From JAJFTV01 sp964532655 (GTDB lineage: Bacteria; Chloroflexota; Anaerolineae; Anaerolineales; Anaerolineaceae), in NCBI GenBank assembly GCA_964532655.1, contig CAZHMZ010000084.1, positions 1 to 15,789 on the forward strand: a stretch of 15,789 nt of DNA, in the 5' to 3' direction. The notes beneath the pieces were generated by a model, which worked only from the letters and a program-made list of their open reading frames with translations, had not been told where the DNA came from and ran no database searches. The translations under genes were made by a program, and so were the position numbers. Of the stretch, positions 7,297-13,717 are shown one piece after another (position 1 is the stretch's first letter; each line of letters opens with the position of its first letter).

Positions 7297-7453
7297 TGGT
7301 GGGTTCCGGGCGGATCGACGTCTCAAAACGATTGTAATTCTCGCCGCCCTCCACCCACCCTATGATCGTGTCAACCTGAAAGCCGGCATAGGGTGGGTGG
7401 AGGGCGGTATGTGATGATGGGATAAGACCGGCTGGTCCGCCCGGAACCCACCA
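7297..7453. repeat. Nested double palindrome in the 990-bp gene-free stretch
   Basis: An outer 18-bp perfect inverted repeat (7297-7314 with 7436-7453) encloses an inner 21-bp perfect inverted repeat (7344-7364 with 7387-7407, loop 22 nt). The outer and inner arms are related to each other: one reads GGTGGGTTCCGGGCGG and the other GGTGGGTGGAGGGCGG, differing mainly by a TCC/GGA swap in the centre. The whole could fold into a long cruciform or RNA hairpin, or be a non-coding mobile repeat. No open frame of interest lies in it. Confidence 0.85.
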
Positions 7454-7507
7454 GGCGATTGCGGATTTCGCATTCTTGCTATTATCAGCTTATAGCCAAT
7501 ATTTCCA

Positions 7508-7645
7508 TGTCGTTTCGGAGAGTCAGGCAGCGTTTTTTGCTGTCTGACACGGAGAAATCCGCCCGAGGGCAGGTTGAGGAAGATTCCATATCCGGAAACG
7601 TTATGATGTACCCTTATCCGATTCTTCGCTCCGCTCAGAATGACA
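7508..7645. repeat. MITE-like repeat, copy 1 of 3
   Basis: This 138-bp unit runs from TGTCGTTTCGGAG to CGCTCAGAATGACA, so its ends are imperfect inverted repeats of the TGTCATT type. Inside is a hairpin, GTCAGGCAGC (7522-7531) with GCTGTCTGAC (7539-7548), holding one G-T pair. The conserved stretch AAACGTTATGATGTACCC lies in the right half. It shares most of its length with copies 2 and 3. Confidence 0.9.
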
Positions 7646-7701
7646 GGAGCGGCAAGAGTGCGCTGACAATGCGCCACTCAGTTAAAGCAGACCTCTTTCC
7701 G

Positions 7702-7840
7702 TGTCATTTCGGAGAGTCAGACAGCGCTTATTGCTGGCTGACGCGGAGAAATCCGCCCGAGGGATCATCTTCGTGCCTTTCCAGATATAGAAACGTTATG
7801 ATGTACCCTTATCCGATTCTTCGCTTCGCTCAGAATGACA
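7702..7840. repeat. MITE-like repeat, copy 2 of 3
   Basis: This 139-bp copy starts TGTCATTTCGGAGAG and ends TCGCTTCGCTCAGAATGACA. Its inner hairpin carries one mismatch (GTCAGACAGC against GCTGGCTGAC). The 56-bp spacer after copy 1 and the 50-bp spacer after copy 2 share the string AGAGTGCGCT, so the duplicated unit is about 190 bp and includes the spacer. Confidence 0.9.
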
Positions 7841-7890
7841 GTAACGGTCAGAGTGCGCTCACCTTACTGGCAGGCGGATTTCCCCTTTCG

Positions 7891-8030
7891 TGTCATTTCG
7901 GAGAGTCAGACAGCGTTTTTTGCTGTCTGACACGGAGAAATCCGCCCGAGATTAAATTTTCGAACAGTTCCATATCTGGAAACGTTATGATGTACCCCTG
8001 GGCGGATTCATCGCTCCGCTCAAAATGACA
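7891..8030. repeat. MITE-like repeat, copy 3 of 3
   Basis: This 140-bp copy has the perfect form of the inner hairpin (GTCAGACAGC, 7-nt loop, GCTGTCTGAC) and a slightly altered right end (CAAAATGACA). It ends 44 bp before the -35 box of the next operon's promoter. Together with copies 1 and 2 it fills most of 7508-8030, where no protein-coding potential was seen. Confidence 0.9.
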
Positions 8031-8073
8031 AACCGGCTTTGGTGTGCAGACCCCCTATATCCTCCCTTTCCCC

Positions 8074-8101
8074 TTGACAGACCGGAAAACTGTACTATAC
8101 T
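8074..8101 (+). promoter_or_regulatory. Sigma-70 promoter of the GntR/PLP/PanB operon
   Basis: TTGACA (8074-8079) is a perfect -35 box. A 16-nt spacer leads to TATACT (8096-8101). The ATG at 8129 is 27 nt downstream of the -10, so the transcript has a leader of about 20 nt without a ribosome site and may be translated as a near-leaderless mRNA. Confidence 0.85.
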
Positions 8102-8124
8102 TCAATTTAAGTATACCGGTATAC
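8096..8124. promoter_or_regulatory. Twin palindromic operator over the operon promoter
   Basis: TATACTT (8096-8102), a 6-nt gap and AAGTATA (8109-8115) form an inverted repeat covering the -10 box and likely start point. Directly after it lies a perfect 14-bp palindrome, GTATACCGGTATAC (8111-8124). GTATAC-centred palindromes are typical of FadR/FCD-type GntR repressors. The adjacent gene encodes one, so negative autoregulation of the whole operon is the natural reading. Confidence 0.7.
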
Positions 8125-8128
8125 CGAA

Positions 8129-8836
8129 ATGACAGACTCACCCCTCTCCCCCATCCAAACAAAACGCAATGTCCTGGCGGATCATGTCTACGAGGCGCTT
8201 TGCCAGCACATCATCGCCGGCAAACTGGTGCCTGGCGAACGGCTGCGTGAAGCTCAGATCGCCGAGGCGTTGGGGGTCAGCAGAACCCCCATACGAGAGG
8301 CCTTCGCTCGTCTGGAGAATCAAAACCTGCTCACCAGGGAAGCCAGCGGAGCCTACTTTGTGCGTCGCTGGGACCGTGACAGCCTGTGGGAGGTAGCCAC
8401 CCTGCGCGCCGCGCTGGAGGGATTGGGCATCCAGCTTGCCATGGGCCATCTCACCCGGGAGGATTACACCCGCCTGGATGAGATCATCAACGCCATGCAA
8501 AGCGCCCATGAACGCGGTGACGATGACCGGCTGATCGCGCTCGATATCGAGTTTCATACCCATATCTGGGAACAGTGTGGCCATCGTTTGCTCCAACAGA
8601 CACTGGAAGAGATGAAGGCTCAGGTGATCTACTTCATGTTTGTCACCCGCCCCGGCGACGAGGGCGATTATCCTGTTTCGCACCGCCAGTTGGTGGAGAT
8701 CATGAAATCGGGCAACGCCGACCTGGCCAGCCAGACCATTCAGTCGCATATCCGTCTGACGGCCATGCGCGCCATTCAACGGCTCGACAATTCTGCTTTC
8801 CCTGTAAAAATTTCTGACTCACGGCCGCAGGCCTGA
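8129..8836 (+). CDS. GntR-family repressor with FCD ligand domain
   Basis: This 235-residue regulator has an N-terminal GntR winged helix (about 13-82; helix-turn-helix EAQIAEALGVSRTPIREAFA) and a C-terminal all-helical FCD domain (about 90-215). The metal or carboxylate site of FCD domains is visible as Asp139, His143, His185 and His207. Such regulators normally sense a small organic acid or amino-acid-derived ligand and leave the DNA when it binds. The ATG at 8129 lies only about 20 nt after the predicted transcription start and overlaps the end of the operator region. The next gene begins 40 nt downstream, so regulator and enzymes probably form one autoregulated operon. The ligand is likely a substrate or product of the downstream PLP enzymes (inference). 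Confidence 0.9.
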   Translation: MTDSPLSPIQTKRNVLADHVYEALCQHIIAGKLVPGERLREAQIAEALGVSRTPIREAFARLENQNLLTREASGAYFVRRWDRDSLWEVATLRAALEGLGIQLAMGHLTREDYTRLDEIINAMQSAHERGDDDRLIALDIEFHTHIWEQCGHRLLQQTLEEMKAQVIYFMFVTRPGDEGDYPVSHRQLVEIMKSGNADLASQTIQSHIRLTAMRAIQRLDNSAFPVKISDSRPQA

Positions 8837-8876
8837 GGTCGATATCCGTTCACAATGTAAAAAAGGAGAAAGAATA

Positions 8877-10061
8877 ATGACTGAAAAGAAACCCGGACCT
8901 TCCACCCAGTCGGTCCACCTGATGCGGTCGGTTGACCCCAACAACCATTCTCTGATCCCTCCGGTGGTCATGAATGCCTCGTTTGCTTATGATGATGTAG
9001 AAACCTGGCAGGCAGTCGCGTTAAAACAACAGCCTGGTGATATTTACAGCCGCAACTCCAACCCCACCGCCCGTCTGTTTGAGCAAAAGGTTGCCGCCCT
9101 GGAAGGCGCTGAAGCCGGTACCAGTTTTGCCACCGGTATGGCTGCCATCAGCACCACCCTGTTTGCGCTGCTCAGCCCCGGCCAACGGGTAGTCTGCGCC
9201 AAAGACAGCTACGGCGGCACTTACCTGCATTTCCTGGACATCCTGCCCCGCTTCAATATCGAGTGCGCAATCTGCGATACCGAGGACGCCGAACAGATCG
9301 AAAAAGAAATCGCCAAAGGTTGCGACCTCCTGTATCTGGAAACCCCCACCAATCCCACCCTCAAGGTGCTGGACATCGCCCGTCTGGCTGCGGCCGGCAA
9401 GGCAGTTGGAGCCGTGACGGTGTGCGACAACACCTTCGCCACCCCCATTAACCAGAACCCGATTGCGCTGGGGACAGACCTGGTGCTGCACTCAGCCACC
9501 AAGTACCTGTGCGGTCATGGTGATCTGCTGGGCGGTGTGGTAGTGGGTAGCCAGGAACTGGTAAAAAAGATCTATAAGTTCCGCGAACTGACCGGTCCCA
9601 TGCTGGATGCGTTCAGCGCCTCACTGTTGCTGCGCAGTCTGAAAACGCTGGCCCTGCGTGTGGAACGCCAGAACGCCAATGCCATGGGCATGGCCCGCTG
9701 GCTGGAGGCACAGCCCCAGGTGAAGGCGGTGTTCTATCCCGGTCTGGAAAGCAACAAAGGCCATGAAGTGGCCCGCAAACAGATGCGCGGTTTCGGCGGC
9801 ATCCTCAGTATTGATCTGCACGGCGGTTTTGAAGCGGTGAAAACCGTACTCAAGCACCTGAAATATGCTTATCTGGCTGCCAACCTTGGCCAGGTAGAAA
9901 CCGTGGTAGGTCCGCCCGCCACCACCAGCCATGTTGAGCTGACTGCTGAAGAACGCGCTGCCGCCGGCATCCCGGAAGGATTGATCCGCTATGCAGTGGG
10001 CATCGAGGATATTGAGGATCTGCAGGCCGATATGGCCCAGGCGCTCGCCCAACTATCATAG
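8877..10061 (+). CDS. PLP-dependent trans-sulfuration enzyme (cystathionine gamma-synthase/lyase or methionine gamma-lyase type)
   Basis: The 394-residue product is a complete member of the Cys/Met-metabolism PLP family (fold type I), which makes or splits C-S bonds at the gamma carbon of homoserine derivatives, cystathionine or methionine. The PLP lysine is Lys209 in SATKYLCGHGD (206-216). YSRNSNPT (57-64) supplies the phosphate-binding Tyr and Arg from the neighbouring subunit, Asp184 in CDNTFATP contacts the pyridine nitrogen, and ETPTNPT (155-161) is a family signature. In SYGGTY (111-116) the position of the cysteine used by well-studied methionine gamma-lyases is Gly114, which favours a cystathionine-type enzyme but does not settle it. 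The start at ATG 8877 has AAGGAG 8 nt upstream. Neighbours suggest that it supplies or uses a 2-oxo acid such as 2-oxobutyrate. Confidence 0.9.
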   Translation: MTEKKPGPSTQSVHLMRSVDPNNHSLIPPVVMNASFAYDDVETWQAVALKQQPGDIYSRNSNPTARLFEQKVAALEGAEAGTSFATGMAAISTTLFALLSPGQRVVCAKDSYGGTYLHFLDILPRFNIECAICDTEDAEQIEKEIAKGCDLLYLETPTNPTLKVLDIARLAAAGKAVGAVTVCDNTFATPINQNPIALGTDLVLHSATKYLCGHGDLLGGVVVGSQELVKKIYKFRELTGPMLDAFSASLLLRSLKTLALRVERQNANAMGMARWLEAQPQVKAVFYPGLESNKGHEVARKQMRGFGGILSIDLHGGFEAVKTVLKHLKYAYLAANLGQVETVVGPPATTSHVELTAEERAAAGIPEGLIRYAVGIEDIEDLQADMAQALAQLS

Positions 10062-10102
10062 GATACGTAGTAGAATCAACGTATTCAATTCATAACCAAT
10101 CA

Positions 10103-10135
10103 GACATCCCTTCCGCATTCGACGGGAGGGATGTC
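10103..10135 (+). repeat. Intergenic hairpin between the two PLP genes
   Basis: GACATCCCTTCCG (10103-10115) and CGGGAGGGATGTC (10123-10135) form a 13-bp stem with one G-T pair and a 7-nt loop. No T-tract follows directly (TTTTCCTTTTTT comes about 16 nt later), so it may be a partial terminator, a processing site or a 3'-end stabiliser rather than a full stop. Confidence 0.55.
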
Positions 10136-10170
10136 AACTCGGAATCGCAAGTTTTCCTTTTTTATTTCCA

Positions 10171-10181
10171 TTACCGGTATC
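10171..10181. promoter_or_regulatory. Half-conserved copy of the GntR operator before the aminotransferase
   Basis: TTACCGGTATC repeats 9 of 10 central bases of the palindrome at 8111-8124 (ATACCGGTAT). It sits about 40 nt upstream of the aminotransferase start, in a 158-bp gap large enough for an internal promoter. It might be a second binding site of the same regulator. One short match could be chance. Confidence 0.3.
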
Positions 10182-10219
10182 TAATTCCGTAGCCAAAACC
10201 AAATTACAGGAGAAATAAG

Positions 10220-11395
10220 TTGAAACTCGCAGATCGTGTTCAGGAACTTCAGGCCGAAGGCGCACTTCAGGTGCTTGCCCACGCAAAAGAGCTGGAAGCA
10301 TCCGGCCGCGAAATCATCCACCTTGAGGTAGGTGAGCCGGATTTCCCCACCCCGGGGCATATCTGCCAGGCCGGCATCCAGGCCATCCAGAACGGGCGCA
10401 CTCACTATACCGCAGTCAACGGCATGCCAGCCCTGCGCGAAGCTATCGCCGAGCGGGCGAGCAGACGCCGTGACAACATTCCCATCACGCCCAATCAAGT
10501 GGTCGTCGGACCCGGCGGCAAACCATTCCTGTTTTTTCCCACTCTGGCAGTGATCAACCCGGGCGACGAGGTGTTGTATCCGGATCCGGGCTTTCCCACC
10601 TATAAAGAGGTTATTAAAATTGCTGGCGGCGTACCGGTGCCAGTTCCCTTATATGAAGAAAACGGGTTCTCCTTTGATCTGAATGCCTTTGACCGGCTGA
10701 TCAATCCCAAGACCCGCTTGATCATACTCAATACACCTGGCGGCAACCCCACCGGCAGCGTGATCCCGCTCGAGGATCTCAAACATATCGCCGAAGCAGC
10801 CATTAAATACGACTGTTGGGTACTGGCGGATGAGATTTATGAGCATATCGTCTATGACGGTTTACGCGTGCCCAGCATTCTCACCCTGCCAGGTATGGCT
10901 GAACGAACTATCGTCATCGATGGATTCTCCAAAACATTTGCCATGACAGGCTGGCGGCTGGGTTACGCTGTGATGCCGAAAGAATTGGCAGCTCGCACAG
11001 AATTGCTGCTCACCCACGGCACCGGCTCCACCGCTGAGTTTACTCAAATGGCCGGTATCCAGGCCATTCGCGGCGACCAGACCGAATGCGAAGAGATGGT
11101 CAGGGCTTACCAGGCCCGTCGTGATCAGGTCGTGGCCGGTTTGAACAGCATCCCGGGTGTGCATTGTTTATTGCCCAAAGCCGCTTTTTATGCCTTCCCC
11201 AACATCAAATCATTTGGTATTCGTTCCAATGAACTGGCCACCCGAATTCTGAATGAAACGGGTGTAGCGTTGCTGCCTGGCACAGCATTTGGTCAGTATG
11301 GAGAAGGTTACCTGCGCCTGTCGTTTGCTAATTCGCTGGAAAACCTGACCAAAGCGGTTGAAAAACTGCGCCAGTTCTTTACCACCCTTCCGTAG
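10220..11395 (+). CDS. PLP-dependent class I/II aminotransferase (aspartate aminotransferase-like)
   Basis: This 391-residue fold type I aminotransferase moves an amino group between an amino acid and a 2-oxo acid. Key residues are Lys238 in GFSKTFAMTGWRLGY (PLP Schiff base), Asp204 in ADEIY (pyridine nitrogen), Asn176 in NPTG, Arg246 (phosphate), and a late Arg in YLRLSFANS for the substrate carboxylate. The N-terminal EVGEPDFPTP (36-45) is typical of the I-gamma subgroup. GPGGKPFLFF (97-106) stands at the phosphate-binding loop. It starts with TTG at 10220, backed by AGGAGA 6 nt upstream; the next in-frame ATG is far inside, at codon 69. Amino-acid preference cannot be read from sequence. 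Placement between a trans-sulfuration enzyme and PanB suggests a branched-chain or C4 2-oxo acid (inference). Confidence 0.88.
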   Translation: MKLADRVQELQAEGALQVLAHAKELEASGREIIHLEVGEPDFPTPGHICQAGIQAIQNGRTHYTAVNGMPALREAIAERASRRRDNIPITPNQVVVGPGGKPFLFFPTLAVINPGDEVLYPDPGFPTYKEVIKIAGGVPVPVPLYEENGFSFDLNAFDRLINPKTRLIILNTPGGNPTGSVIPLEDLKHIAEAAIKYDCWVLADEIYEHIVYDGLRVPSILTLPGMAERTIVIDGFSKTFAMTGWRLGYAVMPKELAARTELLLTHGTGSTAEFTQMAGIQAIRGDQTECEEMVRAYQARRDQVVAGLNSIPGVHCLLPKAAFYAFPNIKSFGIRSNELATRILNETGVALLPGTAFGQYGEGYLRLSFANSLENLTKAVEKLRQFFTTLP

Positions 11396-11458
11396 CTGGC
11401 CCCAGGGATGCCATCCATCCCTCCGGATCAAATTTTTGTTCAATCAGGAGAAAGGTTC

Positions 11459-12313
11459 ATGACCGAACGCAAAAAAATCACGCTTCCGGATCTTTATAAA
11501 ATGCGGGCAAACGGCGATCAAATTGCCATGCTTACCTGCTACGATTACCCCACTGCATGCTTTCAGGACCAGGCCGGGATTGAAATGGTGCTGGTGGGAG
11601 ACAGCCTTGGCATGACCATGCTGGGCTATGAGAGCACGCTGCCGGTCACTATGGAGGATATGATCCGCCATGCGCAGGCCGTCAGGCGTGGCGCCAAAAA
11701 CGTATGGCTGGTGGGCGATATGCCGTATATGAGCTACCAGCCCAGTGTGGAAACCGCCATTCGCAATGCCGGCCGATTTATGGCAGAGGCGGGCTGCGAT
11801 TCCATCAAACTGGAAGGCGGAGCGGAGATGGCTGACCGGATCGCCGGGATTGTCAAATCCGGTATTCCGGCCATGGGTCACCTGGGCCTCACGCCGCAGA
11901 GCCAGAGCGCTTTGGGCGGGTTCCGCCTGCAGGGGAAGAACGCCCTGACCGCCAAAAAGATTGTGGATGACGCCAAAGCGCTTGAACAGGCCGGTGCATT
12001 CGCCATTCTGCTGGAGCTGGTGCCCGACCGCCTGTGCAAGATCATCACTGAGCGCTCGGAAACCAGCAGCATCATCAGCCTGGGCGCCGGTCCCAGTGCG
12101 CACGGCCAGTTGCTGATCTATCATGACATGTTTGGCTTGTATCCCAAGTTCAAACCGCGCATGGCCAAGGTGTTTGGCAACGCCGGTGAGGTGATTTTGA
12201 ACGGTCTGACGAATTATGTCAAAGAGGTAAAGACGCAGGAGTTCCCGGCGCCGGAAAATTACTTCGGTATGAAGGACGAGGATTACGATCAGTTAATGGA
12301 TATGCTAGGTTAG
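11459..12313 (+). CDS. panB: 3-methyl-2-oxobutanoate hydroxymethyltransferase (ketopantoate synthase)
   Basis: PanB adds a hydroxymethyl group from methylene-tetrahydrofolate to 2-oxoisovalerate, the first committed step of pantothenate and coenzyme A synthesis. The 284-residue product carries the full active site: Asp48 (VGDSLGM), Asp87 (GDMPYMSY) and Glu119 (KLEGG) for Mg2+, Lys117, and the base Glu186 (LLELVP). GLTPQS and GGFRLQGK (143-160) are also conserved. In the GAGP-x-x-DGQ motif the aspartate is replaced by histidine (GAGPSAHGQ, 210-217), an unusual change next to the substrate pocket. The start is ATG 11459, with AGGAG 8 nt upstream; the frame extends back to 11408 without a ribosome site. 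It lies 63 bp after the aminotransferase and ends the operon. panC and panD are not present here. Confidence 0.92.
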   Translation: MTERKKITLPDLYKMRANGDQIAMLTCYDYPTACFQDQAGIEMVLVGDSLGMTMLGYESTLPVTMEDMIRHAQAVRRGAKNVWLVGDMPYMSYQPSVETAIRNAGRFMAEAGCDSIKLEGGAEMADRIAGIVKSGIPAMGHLGLTPQSQSALGGFRLQGKNALTAKKIVDDAKALEQAGAFAILLELVPDRLCKIITERSETSSIISLGAGPSAHGQLLIYHDMFGLYPKFKPRMAKVFGNAGEVILNGLTNYVKEVKTQEFPAPENYFGMKDEDYDQLMDMLG

Positions 12314-12337
12314 GCGTAATTGCACCCACCCCTGTAT

Positions 12338-12366
12338 CCCCGCCCTGGAGGGCGGGGAACTTTTTT
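12338..12366 (+). terminator. Intrinsic terminator after panB
   Basis: CCCCGCCC (12338-12345) and GGGCGGGG (12350-12357) form an 8-bp G+C stem with loop TGGA. AAC and then TTTTTT (12361-12366) follow. It closes the GntR-to-PanB operon 24 bp after the panB stop. Confidence 0.88.
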
Positions 12367-12367
12367 A

Positions 12368-12407
12368 ATCAGTGAGGTTGTGCAGAAGACTGCACAACCT
12401 CACTGAT
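12368..12407. repeat. 18-bp perfect hairpin directly behind the terminator
   Basis: Positions 12368-12385 and 12390-12407 are exact inverted copies with the loop AAGA. It has no T-tract on either strand, so it is not a standard terminator. Its left arm begins right after the T-tract of the panB terminator. Its function is unknown. Confidence 0.85.
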
Positions 12408-12496
12408 ATGCCGGGGAAAACCGATATCGAATAAAGTGATTGTCGATAGTAAAAAATGAATCAGGTGCGTACCCGGCAAATCAGGATGTGCATGAT

Positions 12497-12553
12497 TCCC
12501 CTCCTGGGAGGGACGCCCATTGGGCGCGGTGCGCAGCGCCGGGGTGGTCCTCC
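12497..12553. repeat. G+C-rich palindromic repeat element
   Basis: This 57-bp patch contains stacked small hairpins: CCCTCC-TG-GGAGGG, GCCC-ATT-GGGC, and outer ends GGAGGGAC / GGTCCTCC in rough inversion. It resembles the short interspersed G+C-rich palindromes (CTCCTgGGAGG...GGGGTGGTcC type) common in many bacterial genomes, recalled from general knowledge rather than a search. The rest of 12408-12844 holds no gene that I trust and turns A+T-rich from about 12620. Confidence 0.5.
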
Positions 12554-12805
12554 TGTTTGTGAAGCACCCACCATTTATTCCCTTCCAGGCTGTGCTTTTT
12601 TTGTGATGGGTATTATTGGCTTCATTAATGTCCATCGGTAGGTATAACGAATAATGGACAATAAAAAGGATGACATAAAAGTAAACCAAACAGTAATCAG
12701 GCTGGAAATTATTTATAGGCAAAAGGAATTGCAGGCAATAAAATAAAACGTACATGTCCAAGCAATTGTATACTTAGTGATGTTCAGATTTTAACAAACA
12801 CCCTT

Positions 12806-12820
12806 TTCTTATAATAAGAA
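12806..12820 (+). promoter_or_regulatory. Palindromic -10 region before the island's first gene
   Basis: TTCTTAT-A-ATAAGAA (12806-12820) is a perfect 7-bp inverted repeat around one base, and it contains the exact -10 hexamer TATAAT (12810-12815). No good -35 box lies at 16-18 nt; TTAACA at 12791 is too close. The start codon is 29 nt downstream. The palindrome could be an operator, or chance in A+T-rich DNA. Confidence 0.45.
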
Positions 12821-12845
12821 ATCTTCTGGTTTCTTGGAGGACAAA
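12814..12845 (+). promoter_or_regulatory. Shared leader motif, copy 1
   Basis: ATAAGAAATCT (12814-12824), then 9 nt, then TTGGAG (12834-12839), then 5 nt to the ATG at 12845. Practically the same arrangement stands before the TIR gene at 13714. TTGGAG serves as the ribosome site. Confidence 0.6.
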
Positions 12846-13717
12846 TGGGAGATTATTCTCAATTGATCAATTTACTTAATGACAAAAATGAAGAGAAATT
12901 GAGGAAGAATTTTCTAAAATCTAAGGGATACGGAGACCCATCATGTGAAGACTTTGGTCTCAATCAATGGACATGTCGTTTACAGAGCGATGTAAGAAAT
13001 AGTCAGACTGAAATCCAACCGAAGACAATAATTACTCCAGACCATTTTGTTAGCTTTCTCCTTTTACCGAGTTACAAACAAGATGAGATTATTGATACAA
13101 ATTCGCAAAAATTGCGCGATTGGATATCCCAGTATCCCTGGATTAAGCTACCCTATCTAGATTCTCCCTTTTCTACTGGTCATTTGTTCGCCTGTAGCAA
13201 TGGCCTAATTAGGCTCGAAACACAAGACTACCCCAGTTTACAGAAGCTAGATCAATTTCTTGTTCTCAGTCGCAATGGAGTAATTGAATATGGTGTTGGA
13301 CGAGGAGTGGTACTTAGCGATCAAAATGAGGTTTATTTTAGTCTGATACATATTGTTGGAAGGCTTTGGCAATTTCTTTTGTTCAACGAAGATCTTTTTA
13401 AAGAATTTTTAATCGAACACATCGATCAATATTACCTTTACATAAATATTCGTGGGACCCAAAATGCGTTAATGGGGGGATTAGCTGAGGGTTGGAGGCA
13501 ACCTTATACGAATATTATTACTGCATATAGTCCTCGATGTGTGGATAACAACTTACAAATTGTGAAAAAAATTCAAGCTGGTTTATCACAACCTGAAATT
13601 GAAGATACTGTCCATTGGTTTGCTACCCGTATCGATAACGCCTGGGGGCAATTTGAACCACGCTGTTATGTTCATAAAAATATAAATGCTTCTCAACCAT
13701 TTGCATTTAATAAATAA
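12845..13717 (+). CDS. Unrecognised 290-aa protein, partner of the TIR gene
   Basis: I do not recognise a named family. The 290-residue product has no signal peptide or membrane segment and is probably cytoplasmic. The N-terminal part (1-60) is charged and likely helical (NDKNEEKLRKNFLKSKGYGD), followed by a mixed region. The middle holds DQFLVLSRNGVIEYGVGRG (about 138-156) and a helical run, IHIVGRLWQFLLFNEDLFKEF. That arrangement, a strand with RNGxIEY and then a long amphipathic helix, faintly recalls the C-terminal sensor-like part that follows AlbA_2/Schlafen-type ATPase domains in some bacterial proteins, but here no ATPase motif is present. Codon use is strongly A/T-ending, unlike the operons on both sides. 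The next gene starts 26 nt downstream in the same direction. A defence-related role is inferred only from that neighbour. Confidence 0.8.
   Translation: MGDYSQLINLLNDKNEEKLRKNFLKSKGYGDPSCEDFGLNQWTCRLQSDVRNSQTEIQPKTIITPDHFVSFLLLPSYKQDEIIDTNSQKLRDWISQYPWIKLPYLDSPFSTGHLFACSNGLIRLETQDYPSLQKLDQFLVLSRNGVIEYGVGRGVVLSDQNEVYFSLIHIVGRLWQFLLFNEDLFKEFLIEHIDQYYLYINIRGTQNALMGGLAEGWRQPYTNIITAYSPRCVDNNLQIVKKIQAGLSQPEIEDTVHWFATRIDNAWGQFEPRCYVHKNINASQPFAFNK

Noticed and set aside
7459..8028. A 189-codon open frame running through the three repeats
   Set aside because: Its product is itself a threefold repeat of the DNA repeat with no ribosome site, so it is an accident of stop-free repeat sequence.
7508..8030. 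The three ~139-bp repeats as a CRISPR array
   Set aside because: Repeats are far too long, spacers are homologous to each other rather than unique, and no cas gene is present.
11408..11458. Longer panB frame from ATG 11408
   Set aside because: No ribosome site precedes it, whereas AGGAG at 11446-11450 points to ATG 11459, and the extra residues do not look like PanB.
12368..12407. The 18-bp hairpin as a second terminator
   Set aside because: No T-tract follows on either strand. It is listed as a repeat of unknown role.
12456..12641. 61-codon plus-strand frame in the gap before the island
   Set aside because: Half of it lies in the palindromic repeat at 12497-12553, it has no ribosome site, and it recalls no protein.
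12654..12746. 30-codon frame (MDNKKDDIKVNQTVIRLEII...) at the left edge of the A+T-rich island
   Set aside because: It lacks a ribosome site and its composition is what A+T-rich DNA gives by chance. It could be revisited if conserved in homologous islands.
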